Shown: in pieces, positions 1 through 10,236 of the stretch | Layout: each line of letters starts with the position of its first letter | Numbering within the stretch: the stretch's first letter is position 1 | Source: Phyto melanocephala | Lineage: Eukaryota; Arthropoda; Insecta; Diptera; Rhinophoridae | Direction: 5' to 3' | NCBI GenBank assembly: GCA_941918925.1 | Contig: OW799237.1 | Span: forward strand, 57,831,997-57,895,996 | DNA: 64,000 nt | Position numbers and translations under genes: made by a program | Notes under the pieces: generated by a model | What the model was told of the DNA's origin: nothing | The model's input: only the letters and a program-made list of their open reading frames with translations | Database searches by the model: none

Positions 1-313
1 TGCGCAACCCTTTTATGTGGTCTGATGACACAAAATTAGTTTCTTTTCCGACATGCATATCCTCAGATTTGTGCAGGTAAACTAGAAATGATAGTTGCAG
101 TGTTTTACTACAAAGAGTATGTAAGCTTGGAGGTAAAATTTAGCCGCACCATTCTTATATATATTTTAGCATCAAAACCATAGTTTTGTTAATTAATAAA
201 GACAATAAATTTTTGTACATGTGTTATTTGAATTTAAACTTATCCTCCTCTATAAAAAAAATTCAAACCAGTATTTTCTTTATCGGAAACTCGCAGTAAC
301 GAGAACTAATTAA
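1..313. other. AT-rich sequence, nothing recognised
   Basis: No gene, repeat end or RNA is recognised here. The sequence is low-complexity AT-rich and ends at the target-site duplication of the retrotransposon that follows. Confidence 0.5.
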
Positions 314-332
314 AACCTAAGTAGTTCATGTT
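314..332 (+). repeat. 5' target-site duplication of the LINE
   Basis: The 19-bp sequence is identical to 5432-5450 on the other side of the retrotransposon. Its first seven bases are also compatible with the CCTAA tail, so the true duplication is 12 to 19 bp. Confidence 0.85.
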
Positions 333-358
333 CATGTTTCAAGGAAACAATTTCGGAG

Positions 359-1725
359 GTGGGCAACTTGGCTTCCGTTATTGATAAAGCATCAAGAAGA
401 ATAGAGAACGAGGGATCGGATCCAAAGGTGAGCTTTAAGCATCCCCAGCCACACAAGACTGGCGAGGAATCCGACACCTCTGACTCAAATATAGAAGATG
501 CTGACACTACGGTGTTATGCACAAAGGATACCTATGAGGTAGATAAAATGGTTGAGAAAGTAAGTGCAAGCATTGCCAAACTCACAACAGACAAAATAAG
601 AACTCTCTCCGGAGCGCAGCAAAGGAAGACTGCCAAACAGAAACAGAGAGTAAATAAGAAAGGTCAGCGGGATGTCCCTAAAGAGAAAGACTCATCTACA
701 CCCATTTCTACCGAAAAGGTTAAGAGGATTCGATCTCCAGAGGAACAGAACACCGTTGGCAATACTAAAAAGAAAAAAATTTACCAGCAGGGAAGTAAAA
801 CGGTTAACATTTCCCAACTCCCGAAAGAAGACCCTCCGGCCAATCTGAAAGGAGAAGGAAATGAACCAATAGCTTTAACCTCTAAACAGGCGAAAGCGGT
901 AGCTAAAAGTACAGGTGATGATGGAACAGCCGGAAAAAAACCCCACCATCACGTAAAAGAAAGCCGGAAGAAAAATCGGCTAAGGAGCAACCCACGTATG
1001 CGAAAGTGGCCAGAAGGAAGATTACAGAGGAGCTATGCTATGCTGTTATCGACTCCAATAGCGCATCGGGCAAAATTCCAATGGCACATCAGAAGGAAGT
1101 AGAGAATGCCATAAATGAGAGGATTGTGCAGTATGTCCTGGAAGCAGATGATAATGCTCCACAGATCCATATATATAGCTGTAGGTTCGCCAGGGAAATA
1201 CTGTTTCTACAACTAGAATCAGACACCTGCGCACATGTTATGAAAGACCTAGTGGGAGGCATACCAGCCCCATGGGAGGGTGGCAAACTTGCCATGGTGA
1301 AAAAGGCCGATATCCCATCCCTAACCAAGGTTTCATTTTTCGTTAAAGGTTGGGGCAGCAAACTTGATAGCAAAACCATGCTTAGGATCATTGGCAAGTA
1401 AAATAGAGGTCTGGAAGTAGACAAATGGGATGTTTTCCATCGTGAGGAAACTGACGATGGCACCCTAGTAGTTGCAGGGGTGGATAAACCCTCCATGTCT
1501 TACCTCGAGGAGCAAAAGGGAAAGGTGTACTTCGCGAGTACAACTATTTTCTTCAAAGTTGGTAAGACGCCCATTGGTTGGACACATAATCCAACGGAGA
1601 AAAAAGATCACGACGACGAAGCAAAGGAGGTTAAAGAAGATGAAGGCCACCCCGTGCCAATGAAGACAGAAGAGTTGGAGATAGCTCAATCCCATGAAGA
1701 ATCTCTTTTAGCCGAACAACAATGA
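359..1725 (+). pseudogene. LINE ORF1 (gag-like, DUF4780-like C-terminus), broken
   Basis: This is the nucleic-acid-binding ORF1 protein of the retrotransposon. The first part (about 359-940) is charged and Lys/Glu-rich, typical of ORF1 N-termini. There is no in-frame ATG at its beginning; an ATG at 334 is in another frame, so an early frameshift is possible. A second frameshift falls in the A7C4 run at 932-944. After it the frame carries a segment starting near 991 (PTYAKVARRK) and a folded domain that resembles the DUF4780 domain of insect retrotransposon ORF1 proteins. A TAA at 1399-1401 interrupts that domain. The same frame then reopens and runs to a TGA at 1723-1725 that overlaps the ORF2 ATG. 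No CCHC knuckles are visible. The DUF4780 assignment rests on pattern memory. Confidence 0.75.
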
Positions 1726-4700
1726 TACTGCTCTTGCAGATCAATCTAGATCGGAGCAGAACGGCTACACAAGCTTTGAGGGAAAATATAACTAAAGGTT
1801 AGATACACATAGTTGTCATTCAGGAACCCTGGACTGTTAAAGACAGAGTCAATGGCTTGAATGAGTGTGATTACCAATTATTTTATGCTAAAACTGGGTC
1901 TCGACACAGAACATGTATACTTTGTCATAAGGGATTAAATTTTCTTTTTTCCCCAGATTTATCTACAGCGGACGCCACTACCTTAATACATGGCTCACGC
2001 AATATAATGCTGGCATCGGTGTACCAACCTTCTGATGCTCCGACACTACCACCAACGTCGGATTTAAAAAGTATAATAACATCGGCAAGGAGAACAGGTA
2101 GGAATATTTTAATAGCCTGTGATGCGAACTCGCATCACGAACTGTAACAAGAGAGGAGACGCCCTATGGGAATTCCTAAATGCTAATAACTTATTTACCC
2201 TTAACTCAGGTAATAAACCTACATTTATTAACAGAATTAGGGAAGAGGTAATTGATGTGACTATATGTTCAGAAAATTTAATTGATGAAATTTGCGATTG
2301 GCACGTATCTGATATGCACTCTTAGTCGGAGCATCGCTATATTTTTATGACCTTAACTCATCCGCCACCGGAACCGGTGACTTTTAGGAATAAGGCCAGA
2401 ACGCACTGGCCAAATTTTAGGTTAGGTCTGCAACATAAGCTCGAAACTTATCTAGAACCGGATGAAAATCTGGACACGATAGATTCGATGGTGGGAAGAC
2501 TGACTGCCGATTTTAGGGAAACTTGTGAGAAGCATTGTCCACTCCAACAAATGCGAACCCCAAGAGAAAAGCCCTGGATGACAGGTGAACTGATTAATCT
2601 CAGGAAAGAAACCCGAAGGCTATTTAACAGAGCCTATCAAAAGAAACAATCAGTATACTGGGACGATTACAGTGAAAAGCTCAGAATATACAATAAGAAT
2701 CGCCAAACGCCGATCCTGATGGCTTTTTGCAATCAGGTGGACCGCGTGAATGTCGTTTCTAGAATTAAGAAATTCCTATCAAAAATCCACACCCAACCGG
2801 AAACCCTCGTTGACTCAAACGGGAAAAGATCGGAGACGATGGAGGAGACACTAGGAATACTGATATAGGCACACTTCCAAACGGAATGGCGGATGACGGA
2901 GAAATTCCACACCCCCCTGACGCTAGTGCCACGATGGACATAAGTATAACCACAAAGATGGTCACAGAGGCGGTAAATAGTTTCTTGCCATATAAGGCAC
3001 CAGGGCCGGACGGTATTTTTCCGGCTATCCTACAAAGAAGCATTGACCTAATCGATATAAGGCTGGCGAATATTTTTACTACTTGCCTAAAATATGCGTA
3101 TACCCCTGTGGAATGGAGGGTGGCGAGAGTCATTTTCATACCTAAACCAGAAAAGGAAAATTACGCAAATCCTAAAGCTTATAGACTCATAAGCCTAACA
3201 TCATTCTTATTGAAAACCATGGAGCGTATCGTCGATGGGATAGTCAGAAGACGATTGCCAGGCGATTCAATGAAATTCGGACAACACGCCTGTATCAAGG
3301 GCAGATCTACTGAGACTGCTCTTCAGGAATTTGTTTATCATACAGAAAGATCCTTCGACCTGGGTGTGTATACCATGGGCGTATTCATAGACATAGAAGG
3401 AGCTTTCAATAACGTAATGACCTCGAGTCTTATCGATTCCTTGGAAAACTTAGGGTTGAGCCATGTCATAATTGTATGGATTAGCAATATGTTAAGGAAC
3501 AGATAGATAAATTGTGAGGCAAATGGAGTAAGAAGAAGGGACAAAGAATGTCGAGGAACCCCGCAGGGAGGTATTTTATCTCCATTATTATGGGTTACTA
3601 CCATACATAGTCTACTGAGGATTCTATCGAATGAGGGATTCAAGCCTATCTGTTACGCAGATGATGTTGCGATACTGATCAGGGGGGCCAATCCAAATTT
3701 TTTATTTATGAGTGCAATGGAGGCTTTGAATATATCCTATAACTGCGCGAAGGAGCGTGGGCTCAATGTCAACCCGGAAAAGACTGAAATCTGTTTGTTT
3801 ACGAGAAAGAGGAAGATACCGGTGCATAGCTATCCCATATTTCGGAATAAGACAATTAAGATTGATAAGAAGGTCAAATACCTAGGAATAGTACTTGATT
3901 GGAGACTATCCTGGAAGGACCACATTGAATGTAAAGTGGAGAAAGCTCAAAGAATATGGGCCCTCTGCAGAAGAGTGATTGGCTCAAAATGGGGCTTAAG
4001 CCCAAGGATGACACATTGGCTATATACGAGTGTACTGCGGCCTACGATTACGTACGCTTCGTTAGTGTGGTGGACATCCTTAGAGAAGAGGGTGAATATA
4101 AAACCTCTTCAAAAGATTCAGAGACAGTGCTGCATTAGTATTTGCAGCGCCATGAGGACCACATCGACAATGGCCATTGAGAATATATTATCCATTTGGC
4201 CTATTCAGATACAGGTAAAATATGAAGCGGCCTTAGCTGCCACAAGATTAATGGCAATAGATGAGTGGCTTATAAGAAAACATAAGACCAGATACCAAAG
4301 AATAACGGATATCTTACCGATGGGAAATATTACGGAATTAACATGTGATAAAATCCCGATGAGATATGAGAATATTAACTGCATCACCATTATACCGGAA
4401 GAGGGAGAATGGGATGAGATAATCAGGATGGGAAACACCCACGGAATCGATCTTTATACAGACGGTTCAAAGATTGGTGACCAAACTGGAATGGGCTTAT
4501 ACGACATAAGCCGAAATAGAGGCAAATACTTCCGTCTACCAGATCACAGCACTATTTTTCAGGCTGAGATCATGGCGATTACGGAAGGAATTAAATGGAT
4601 AAAGGAAACAAATAGCGAAACTCCGATTCGTATCTTTACGGATAGCCAATCAGTGATTAAGACATTGAGAAAGGAGAAAGTTGAATCCCGGAACGTTTTG

Positions 4701-5273
4701 CAATGCAAGAGTGAGATAAACTCATATGCAAATTGTGAACATATGGAGATAATATGGATACCAAGCCATCACGGGCTGATCGGAAACGAGAAAGCCGACA
4801 AAGTATCCAAAATGGGAGCTCTTCTGAGTACTATAACTTTGGAGAACGCCAAACCTCTTAAACGATTTAAGGATGAACTTAAACGTTGGGCAATGGAAGA
4901 ACATGTCAGAAAATGGCAAAGCACTGATGTCGGTAAGGTGACAAGAACACTCTGGGGTGACCCAAATCTTGGGAAGTCAAAGGAGATTCTGAGACTAAGT
5001 AGACCTACACTTAGGAAATTAACCGGTGTAATTACAGGTCATACGGAGTTGAGAACTCATCTAGCTCGCATGAGATTATCTGAGGAGACGACATGTAGAG
5101 CTTGCGAGGAAGAGGATGAGACTCTGGTACACTACCTCTGTCATTGTCCTGCGTTTGGGCACATTAGGCGCGAAAATTTTACAGTGGATACTATGCCGAA
5201 CTTGGAATACCTGGGGAACTCGAACTGGAGATCGATAAGGCGTTACATTGAGGGGACTGGTTTCTTGGACTAG
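1722..5273 (+). pseudogene. LINE ORF2: endonuclease, reverse transcriptase, RNase H, zinc knuckle; broken
   Basis: This is the enzyme polyprotein that nicks the target and copies the element RNA. ATG 1722 overlaps the ORF1 stop as ATGA. The AP-endonuclease domain shows QINL near the start, QEPW (1821-1832) and ACDANSHH (2115-2138). The reverse transcriptase shows PGPDG (3003-3014), FIDIEGAF (3384-3407), GTPQGG (3555-3572) and catalytic YADD (3654-3665). RNase H shows YTDGS (Asp 4461), the Glu at 4566, Asp 4641 and the final Asp 4797 after a GNEKAD motif. A CX2C...H...C knuckle lies at 5094-5147. Lesions: stop 1800-1802, a small deletion plus frameshift near 2140, stop 2323-2325, stop 2866-2868, a frameshift just after it (about 2877), and stop 3504-3506. 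From 3507 to the TAG at 5271-5273 the frame is open (588 codons), so the RNase H half is undamaged. Confidence 0.93.
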
Positions 5274-5408
5274 TCCGTTATTTATGGGAAATTATGTTTA
5301 CGGTTTTTTGTTTGGGAATTCCGTTTTCCACATGGAGCGCACAACATGCCAACTGGGCATAGGTGTATACCTGTCATGGGTTTGGGCTTTTATACCCATC
5401 CTTTTCAA

Positions 5409-5438
5409 CCTAACCTAACCTAACCTAACCTAACCTAA
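5409..5438 (+). repeat. (CCTAA)6 tail of the LINE
   Basis: Six tandem CCTAA units end the retrotransposon. The complement, TTAGG, is the ancestral arthropod telomere unit. The last units merge into the 3' target-site duplication. Confidence 0.9.
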
Positions 5439-5450
5439 GTAGTTCATGTT
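5432..5450 (+). repeat. 3' target-site duplication of the LINE
   Basis: It is an exact match to 314-332. Confidence 0.85.
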
Positions 5451-6981
5451 AGCGAAATTGTTTACGTTAGAGATTGGCGAATTTCATGAAAAAAATCATA
5501 CAATTTTTCAATATAGACCTGTGTTTTACACTCTTGAAATTACCATTTGTATTAATAATATATAAAACTAAAATTATCAATTGAAATTCATTACAAAGGC
5601 CATGAGATTTCTTTTGAAAACTATTGAAAATGCCTGCCTTTTCCATTATTCAAACATTTAGATATTTTTTACACTCGTGCCGATTGATTTAGCTCTTATC
5701 ACAAAAAAAAAATACTTAAAATTTCGTTGCCATACAAAATTACTAAACTTTAAAAATATAAATTTATAAATTAATATATTTCAGTATTGTCCACATGCTT
5801 AAAAAACATATGCAAATTGTTCACGTTATAGAGCTTATTGAGTTTGTTCACGTTACAGAGTAGTCAACGTTAGACGGTATTCACGTTAGACGGTATTCAC
5901 TGTATTACTAAAATAAAGATTTGCTAATATTTTAGTAAAATACTCTACAGCATACACATAATCAAAAAGAAAAGAGAAATTCAAAATTCTTTATTTAAAA
6001 AATATTGTTGTATTCATTACTACCAAAGGATAAATGCTTTACATAAAAGAAACTATGATTTTGGGTTGTCACTGCGTATACTTATTGCAAAATATAAAAA
6101 TTAATCATTCGCAGACATTGAATGATTTTTGAACAGACCAAACCTTATTAAAAAAAAAATAAACTGATGTCAGATAAAAAAAAAAACAAATATTTATATA
6201 AGAGATAATTCGGCAGTCTATTTGCGGTGTTTTCTGAAGTGTGAACCTTTCCCGCAATTTTAATTGCTAGTACTGATTGTTATTCGAGTAATATAGTCCA
6301 GTAGGTAATGGAAACCTTAAAGTGAACTATAAATTTAAGTGGACATAGAAGTAAAGTGTTCGAAAACCAAAAAAGAGAGACTAGAAAATATTATTATGCT
6401 TAAAATGACAGTTAAGGACCGATATCGTAGCAGAAGCTTAGAAAATATAGAAGTTCAAGTTTCTTAAAAGCTCACTCAAGCATAATTTCTCTGAAGTTTC
6501 TGCTTTATGCGTTATTACCAGGCATATTATAGCCAAATCCAGAAAAAACAGAATCTTTAAAATTTTGAATTTTAGGAGCCTTTTGAGAGTTCCTCGTTAT
6601 TATTCTAAACTGAGAAAGTTTAATTATTTTCGAATTTATATAAAACTTTCGTGTTGTTTTACATAATTACATAAATATATATGAAAGCTATTTAGCTACC
6701 TTTAAAAGAAGATCTCATACGATCCTTTTAATAAAAATTAACAAAAAAATTTAGAAACTTGTCAATTTCCACAAAAATATTTTTATTTTTTTGAATTTTA
6801 AACAGCTTTTGTTATAAAACTATTTACAACAACAGCAAACTAAATGTATGCGAAAGAAGTGTTTCTGATATAAAATTTATTGCATGTGTTTATATGAACA
6901 AGAATAAAGTTGGCACAATTTTTCTATGCCTTTTATCAAAACAAATTCATGTAAAAATTAAAACGAAATTAAAAATATTAC
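5451..6981. other. Unique AT-rich sequence
   Basis: No gene is recognised. It holds a small cluster of CACGTTA repeats (5819-5896). A TATATAAG box at 6195-6202 is followed by a less AT-rich stretch and a possible GTAATG donor near 6305; on its own this is too weak to call a promoter. Confidence 0.4.
5819..5896 (+). repeat. Cluster of short direct repeats (CACGTTA core)
   Basis: GTTCACGTTATAGAG (5819) and GTTCACGTTACAGAG (5845) are near-identical. TCAACGTTAGACGGTAT (5864) and TCACGTTAGACGGTAT (5881) form a second pair. A related TTTACGTTAGAG lies at 5460. The function is unknown; it may be remnant satellite-like sequence of the site into which the LINE inserted. Confidence 0.5.
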
Positions 6982-7015
6982 CTGTAACCATTCCAATGAA
7001 AAGAATTAGCATACC
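6982..7015 (-). other. Candidate 34-nt micro-exon
   Basis: On the minus strand a strong polypyrimidine tract ending TTCCTTTCAG is followed by 34 bases and then a donor, ACAG|GTAATATT. One frame of the 34 bases reads GMLILFIGMVT, a hydrophobic stretch compatible with part of a membrane segment; the other two frames are not excluded. The local base composition differs from the surrounding poly-A/T DNA. If real, this would be a small exon of a host gene whose introns hold the transposons of this window. I cannot name the gene, and chance occurrence of such splice signals over 64 kb is possible. Confidence 0.3.
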
Positions 7016-8279
7016 CTGAAAGGAAAAAGATGAAGAAATAACAAACAATAAATTTTAATTTTTCTCTAATAAATTGTCATAAATCGTAAATAAAAAACTT
7101 TCAAGCAATTTAATTTTGGAAATGGGTAGAATTGTAATTAAAATAGCATTGTTGTGATGCTTACATATTCAAATTAAAATGTGAATTAGGAACTGAACTA
7201 AGCATACAACAAAAAGAAGAATACAACTGTAATCATTGTTTGTATGAGTGCCAGATCGTCTTGCTAAGTCATGAGTAAACCTTAATCTAAATAAATCTAC
7301 AAAGTTTTTAGTTAAAGAATATATATAGAAGTTTAATTAGAAATTGCATTGTAAACATTTACACTCAGTTGAAATTTAAATTAACCAAAGGATCTCTATC
7401 TTAAAAAAAACACTTAATAAAAGTAAATGATATTATGATAAAAAGGACCAAAACACTATACGATTCAGGAAGATAACTTCAGTGTTTATAATACTGGCCT
7501 CATGAATTTGTTTATCATTAAAATTGAAGTGCATTTAATAAACAAATTTCTTATTAAAAACCATCGCATTTGTTTAAAATTCCACCGTTTTTTTAAATTC
7601 TATCTAAACCGGGCCTTATTGGAATCTATTTCATTTACTATGCTTAAATTATGTTCATAAATATGTATGTAGAGTTGCGACCCATAAAAAATTGTCCCAA
7701 GTTTTGTTTGGAATCTATTTATTTTGTTTAAGCACTACACCAAATTTCACACGTATGTTTTTGCAATGGGCAGAGTTAATAATATATCAATTTTTTAGGG
7801 AATATTTAAATGTGCAAAAATATTTTTATGAAATTTAAATTTTACTACCAATTAGCCTATTGTCATAGGTATGTGCTACCAATCGTTACCAATTGCACCT
7901 TGCTGAAAGTGGGCTGAAAGGGTTGCCGCACTTAAATTTTCAAACATATAAGTTTTTGTTTACATTGGGATAGTTGGGAGTTAATATGTGCTTTTTTTTT
8001 GTTTATTGTATTGTATTTTTTTTTAAGGTCCAATTTATCTGTTACTTGAGAATACATATAAAAAAATACCTTTAGAAAATAATAATTTACTACTTCAAGT
8101 TATTGGTTGGAACTAAGAAATTTTACCTGCTGAATATATTAAGACAATATTTATAAAGTCAACGTAGGTAAATGCCAGGATACTGTCTCCAGACAAGGTG
8201 TTAAGCCCATATCTATATGTTTTTACAGAAACAAATCATAACCTTTTCATATAACCAAATTCAGTGGAATTTCAAGTAA
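7016..8279. other. AT-rich sequence, no gene seen
   Basis: The sequence is unique in appearance, with homopolymer runs. No ORF, repeat end or RNA is recognised. Confidence 0.4.
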
Positions 8280-9693
8280 ATAGCCCTTCTGAGCAAAATC
8301 GATCGTATACAAGAAGTAGACATTTTTTTGAATTTTTGTCCATATAGATAAAATATTAAATTAAGATAAATTCTTATATTTACGAAAGATGTATGTAAGC
8401 ACCATTTCATCATCATTTACCTAAATCCGTCGCTTTCATGCGCTTTTAAATTTCACTAACAGTAAACTATGTGAGAAGTGAGCTTTCAAGTAGGCGTGTC
8501 TAAGCAGTTTCTGCTAATAAACTGAACTCAGATATTTCAATATCGAATCTTTATTCATAGGAAAATTACATTAGATTAAGATAAAGCGTTATATGGAAGG
8601 TGGCTTTAAAGGTGGGCGTGTCACATTTATTTTCTGTTAGTGCAAAGCCCTTGACCGAAAAGAGATGTTAGCAAAATTTCAGCATCATACATCTAATTTT
8701 TTCCGTTTTATTACGTTTTAAATATCGAATATATCGAAAAATACACAGTGCGGTATAAATTTTCGTACATGTTTATCTAAAACTGCTTTCCTAATGCATA
8801 GATTTAAGCAATTTTCGGAGGAAAATGTTGTTTTTATTAAGAAAATATTTATTCGAAATTTCATGGCTCTACGATAATGCATTTTATTCGATACTGAAAG
8901 GACATGTTTTTTTTTGCCCTACTCTTGCATTTCGTTTATTAAACTATGGACTCTGTTCTACCAAATAAAAGAAAAATTATAAACAATCTTATTAGGGAAT
9001 TTTTCAAAAATTTGACTAATTTTAAATAGCTTGTCGCCAATAAATAATTAATACTTTTTAGCTTAAAATATCACTACCAATATAATATACTTAAACATAA
9101 ATAATTAAAATTATTATTCAAACTCAAAACTTCCAGTAGAATATCGAATTTTTGCCAGATTGAAATAAATTTATTACCTTTTTTTTTTGGGCAAAATCCA
9201 TTAAACTGCATACGCTAAAAACTTGTTTTTATTTATATGGAGTTTATTTATTGATATTTACAATTAACACAAATTTCTGTTAAATAAGGCTAAATATTTC
9301 CTAAACACCAATAATTAATTAATTTAAATATCAAAATTACATACAAATTACCGTTTAAAATGGTAACAGCTGACTGACTTTGGCTGCTGGTTTTGCTTGT
9401 TTAATTTGTTCTGATGTTGGAAGGACATGGTTTTTTTTACCTACTCTTGCATTACGAGCTATAACACTCTTCCTGATATTCCGATATAACCCATTTTCAA
9501 TACCAAACAAATATAAGAAATATTCTGGCGAAATTTAAGCTCCGTAGCTATTTATTTCGTTCCGATTTCTATCCTGCACCAATAGCTCTATTGTCCTAAA
9601 ATGATACCAGGACTCAAAAAATATATACATTATTGGGTCTAACATGGATATTTCGATAATACGCCCCCACCGTTTTTTGGGTGGCGGTTATAA
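8280..9693 (+). repeat. Dispersed repeat family A, degraded copy 1
   Basis: It contains the family A landmarks in order. AGGCGTGTC near 8490 and GGTGGGCGTGTC near 8610 lie inside the ~200-bp modules with 'TTATATGGGAGGTGGGCGT'-like cores. GCGGTATAAATTTTCGTACA is near 8750 and CCTACTCTTGC near 8920 and 9440. The end is ACGCCCCCACCGTTTTTTGGGTGGCGGTTATAA at 9661-9693. The hairpin start is missing. A segment of about 500 bp (8935-9425) is flanked by two versions of the same CCTACTCTTGCATT sequence, as if inserted or duplicated. Confidence 0.75.
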
Positions 9694-10236
9694 GACATCA
9701 AAAGGTTTTTGAAAGTGAGGACAGTCACGATTTTAAAAACGTTTTTATATTTTTAATATTTTTTTTAAATATCGCCTTTCTTCTTCTTTTTTTGCTTATT
9801 TTGCATTTTTACAAGTGAGTAAAAAACGGTTTTTGTCAGTCATAAAATATTTTGGTTTTTTATAAATGTAACTGAAATTTTTTTATTTAAATTGTTACAC
9901 GTATTTATTACCCTTATCTACCTGCGTCAAAAAGGGATGCAAAATTTTCACCCACCCCTATAACGGTTTTTAAACAGCTGTGCAGCTGCATTCCAAATCA
10001 TATTATTTTAGGGAGCAAATAAGTGTACCTGTTTGAAATAAATCTTAAAAGTATAAGAAAATATTTATTATTTTTGAAATCTCATTTTGTTAATTAGAAT
10101 TTAAAAATAAAACTTATAACATTTTAAACATTTGATCTGGCATAAGCACCAGTGAAATGCATATTAACCAGCTTAAGCCTCACAACCAAATAAATATTAT
10201 TTAAAAATTTGGTAAATAAGTATAAAAAAATAATAG
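9694..10236. other. AT-rich spacer between two family A copies
   Basis: No gene is recognised; T-rich runs dominate. Confidence 0.4.

Larger units (their letters stand above)
333..5431 (+). mobile_element. Near full-length non-LTR retrotransposon (RNase H-bearing, I/Jockey/LOA-type)
   Basis: The element is bounded by a perfect 19-bp direct repeat, AACCTAAGTAGTTCATGTT, at 314-332 and 5432-5450. The first seven bases could also belong to the tail. Between the repeats lie a gag-like ORF1, then an ORF2 with AP endonuclease, reverse transcriptase, RNase H and a C-terminal zinc knuckle, then a short 3' UTR and six CCTAA units (5409-5438) in place of poly(A). The domain order and the simple-repeat tail fit the I/LOA/Jockey group; I cannot fix the clade by eye. 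Almost no 5' UTR precedes ORF1, so a small 5' truncation is possible. At least five stops and three frameshifts make it inactive, yet the duplications are still identical, so the insertion may not be ancient or the element may have inserted already damaged. Confidence 0.93.

Noticed and set aside
5409..5438. True telomere repeat
   Set aside because: Only six units, located at the 3' end of a LINE inside the window; it is the element's tail.
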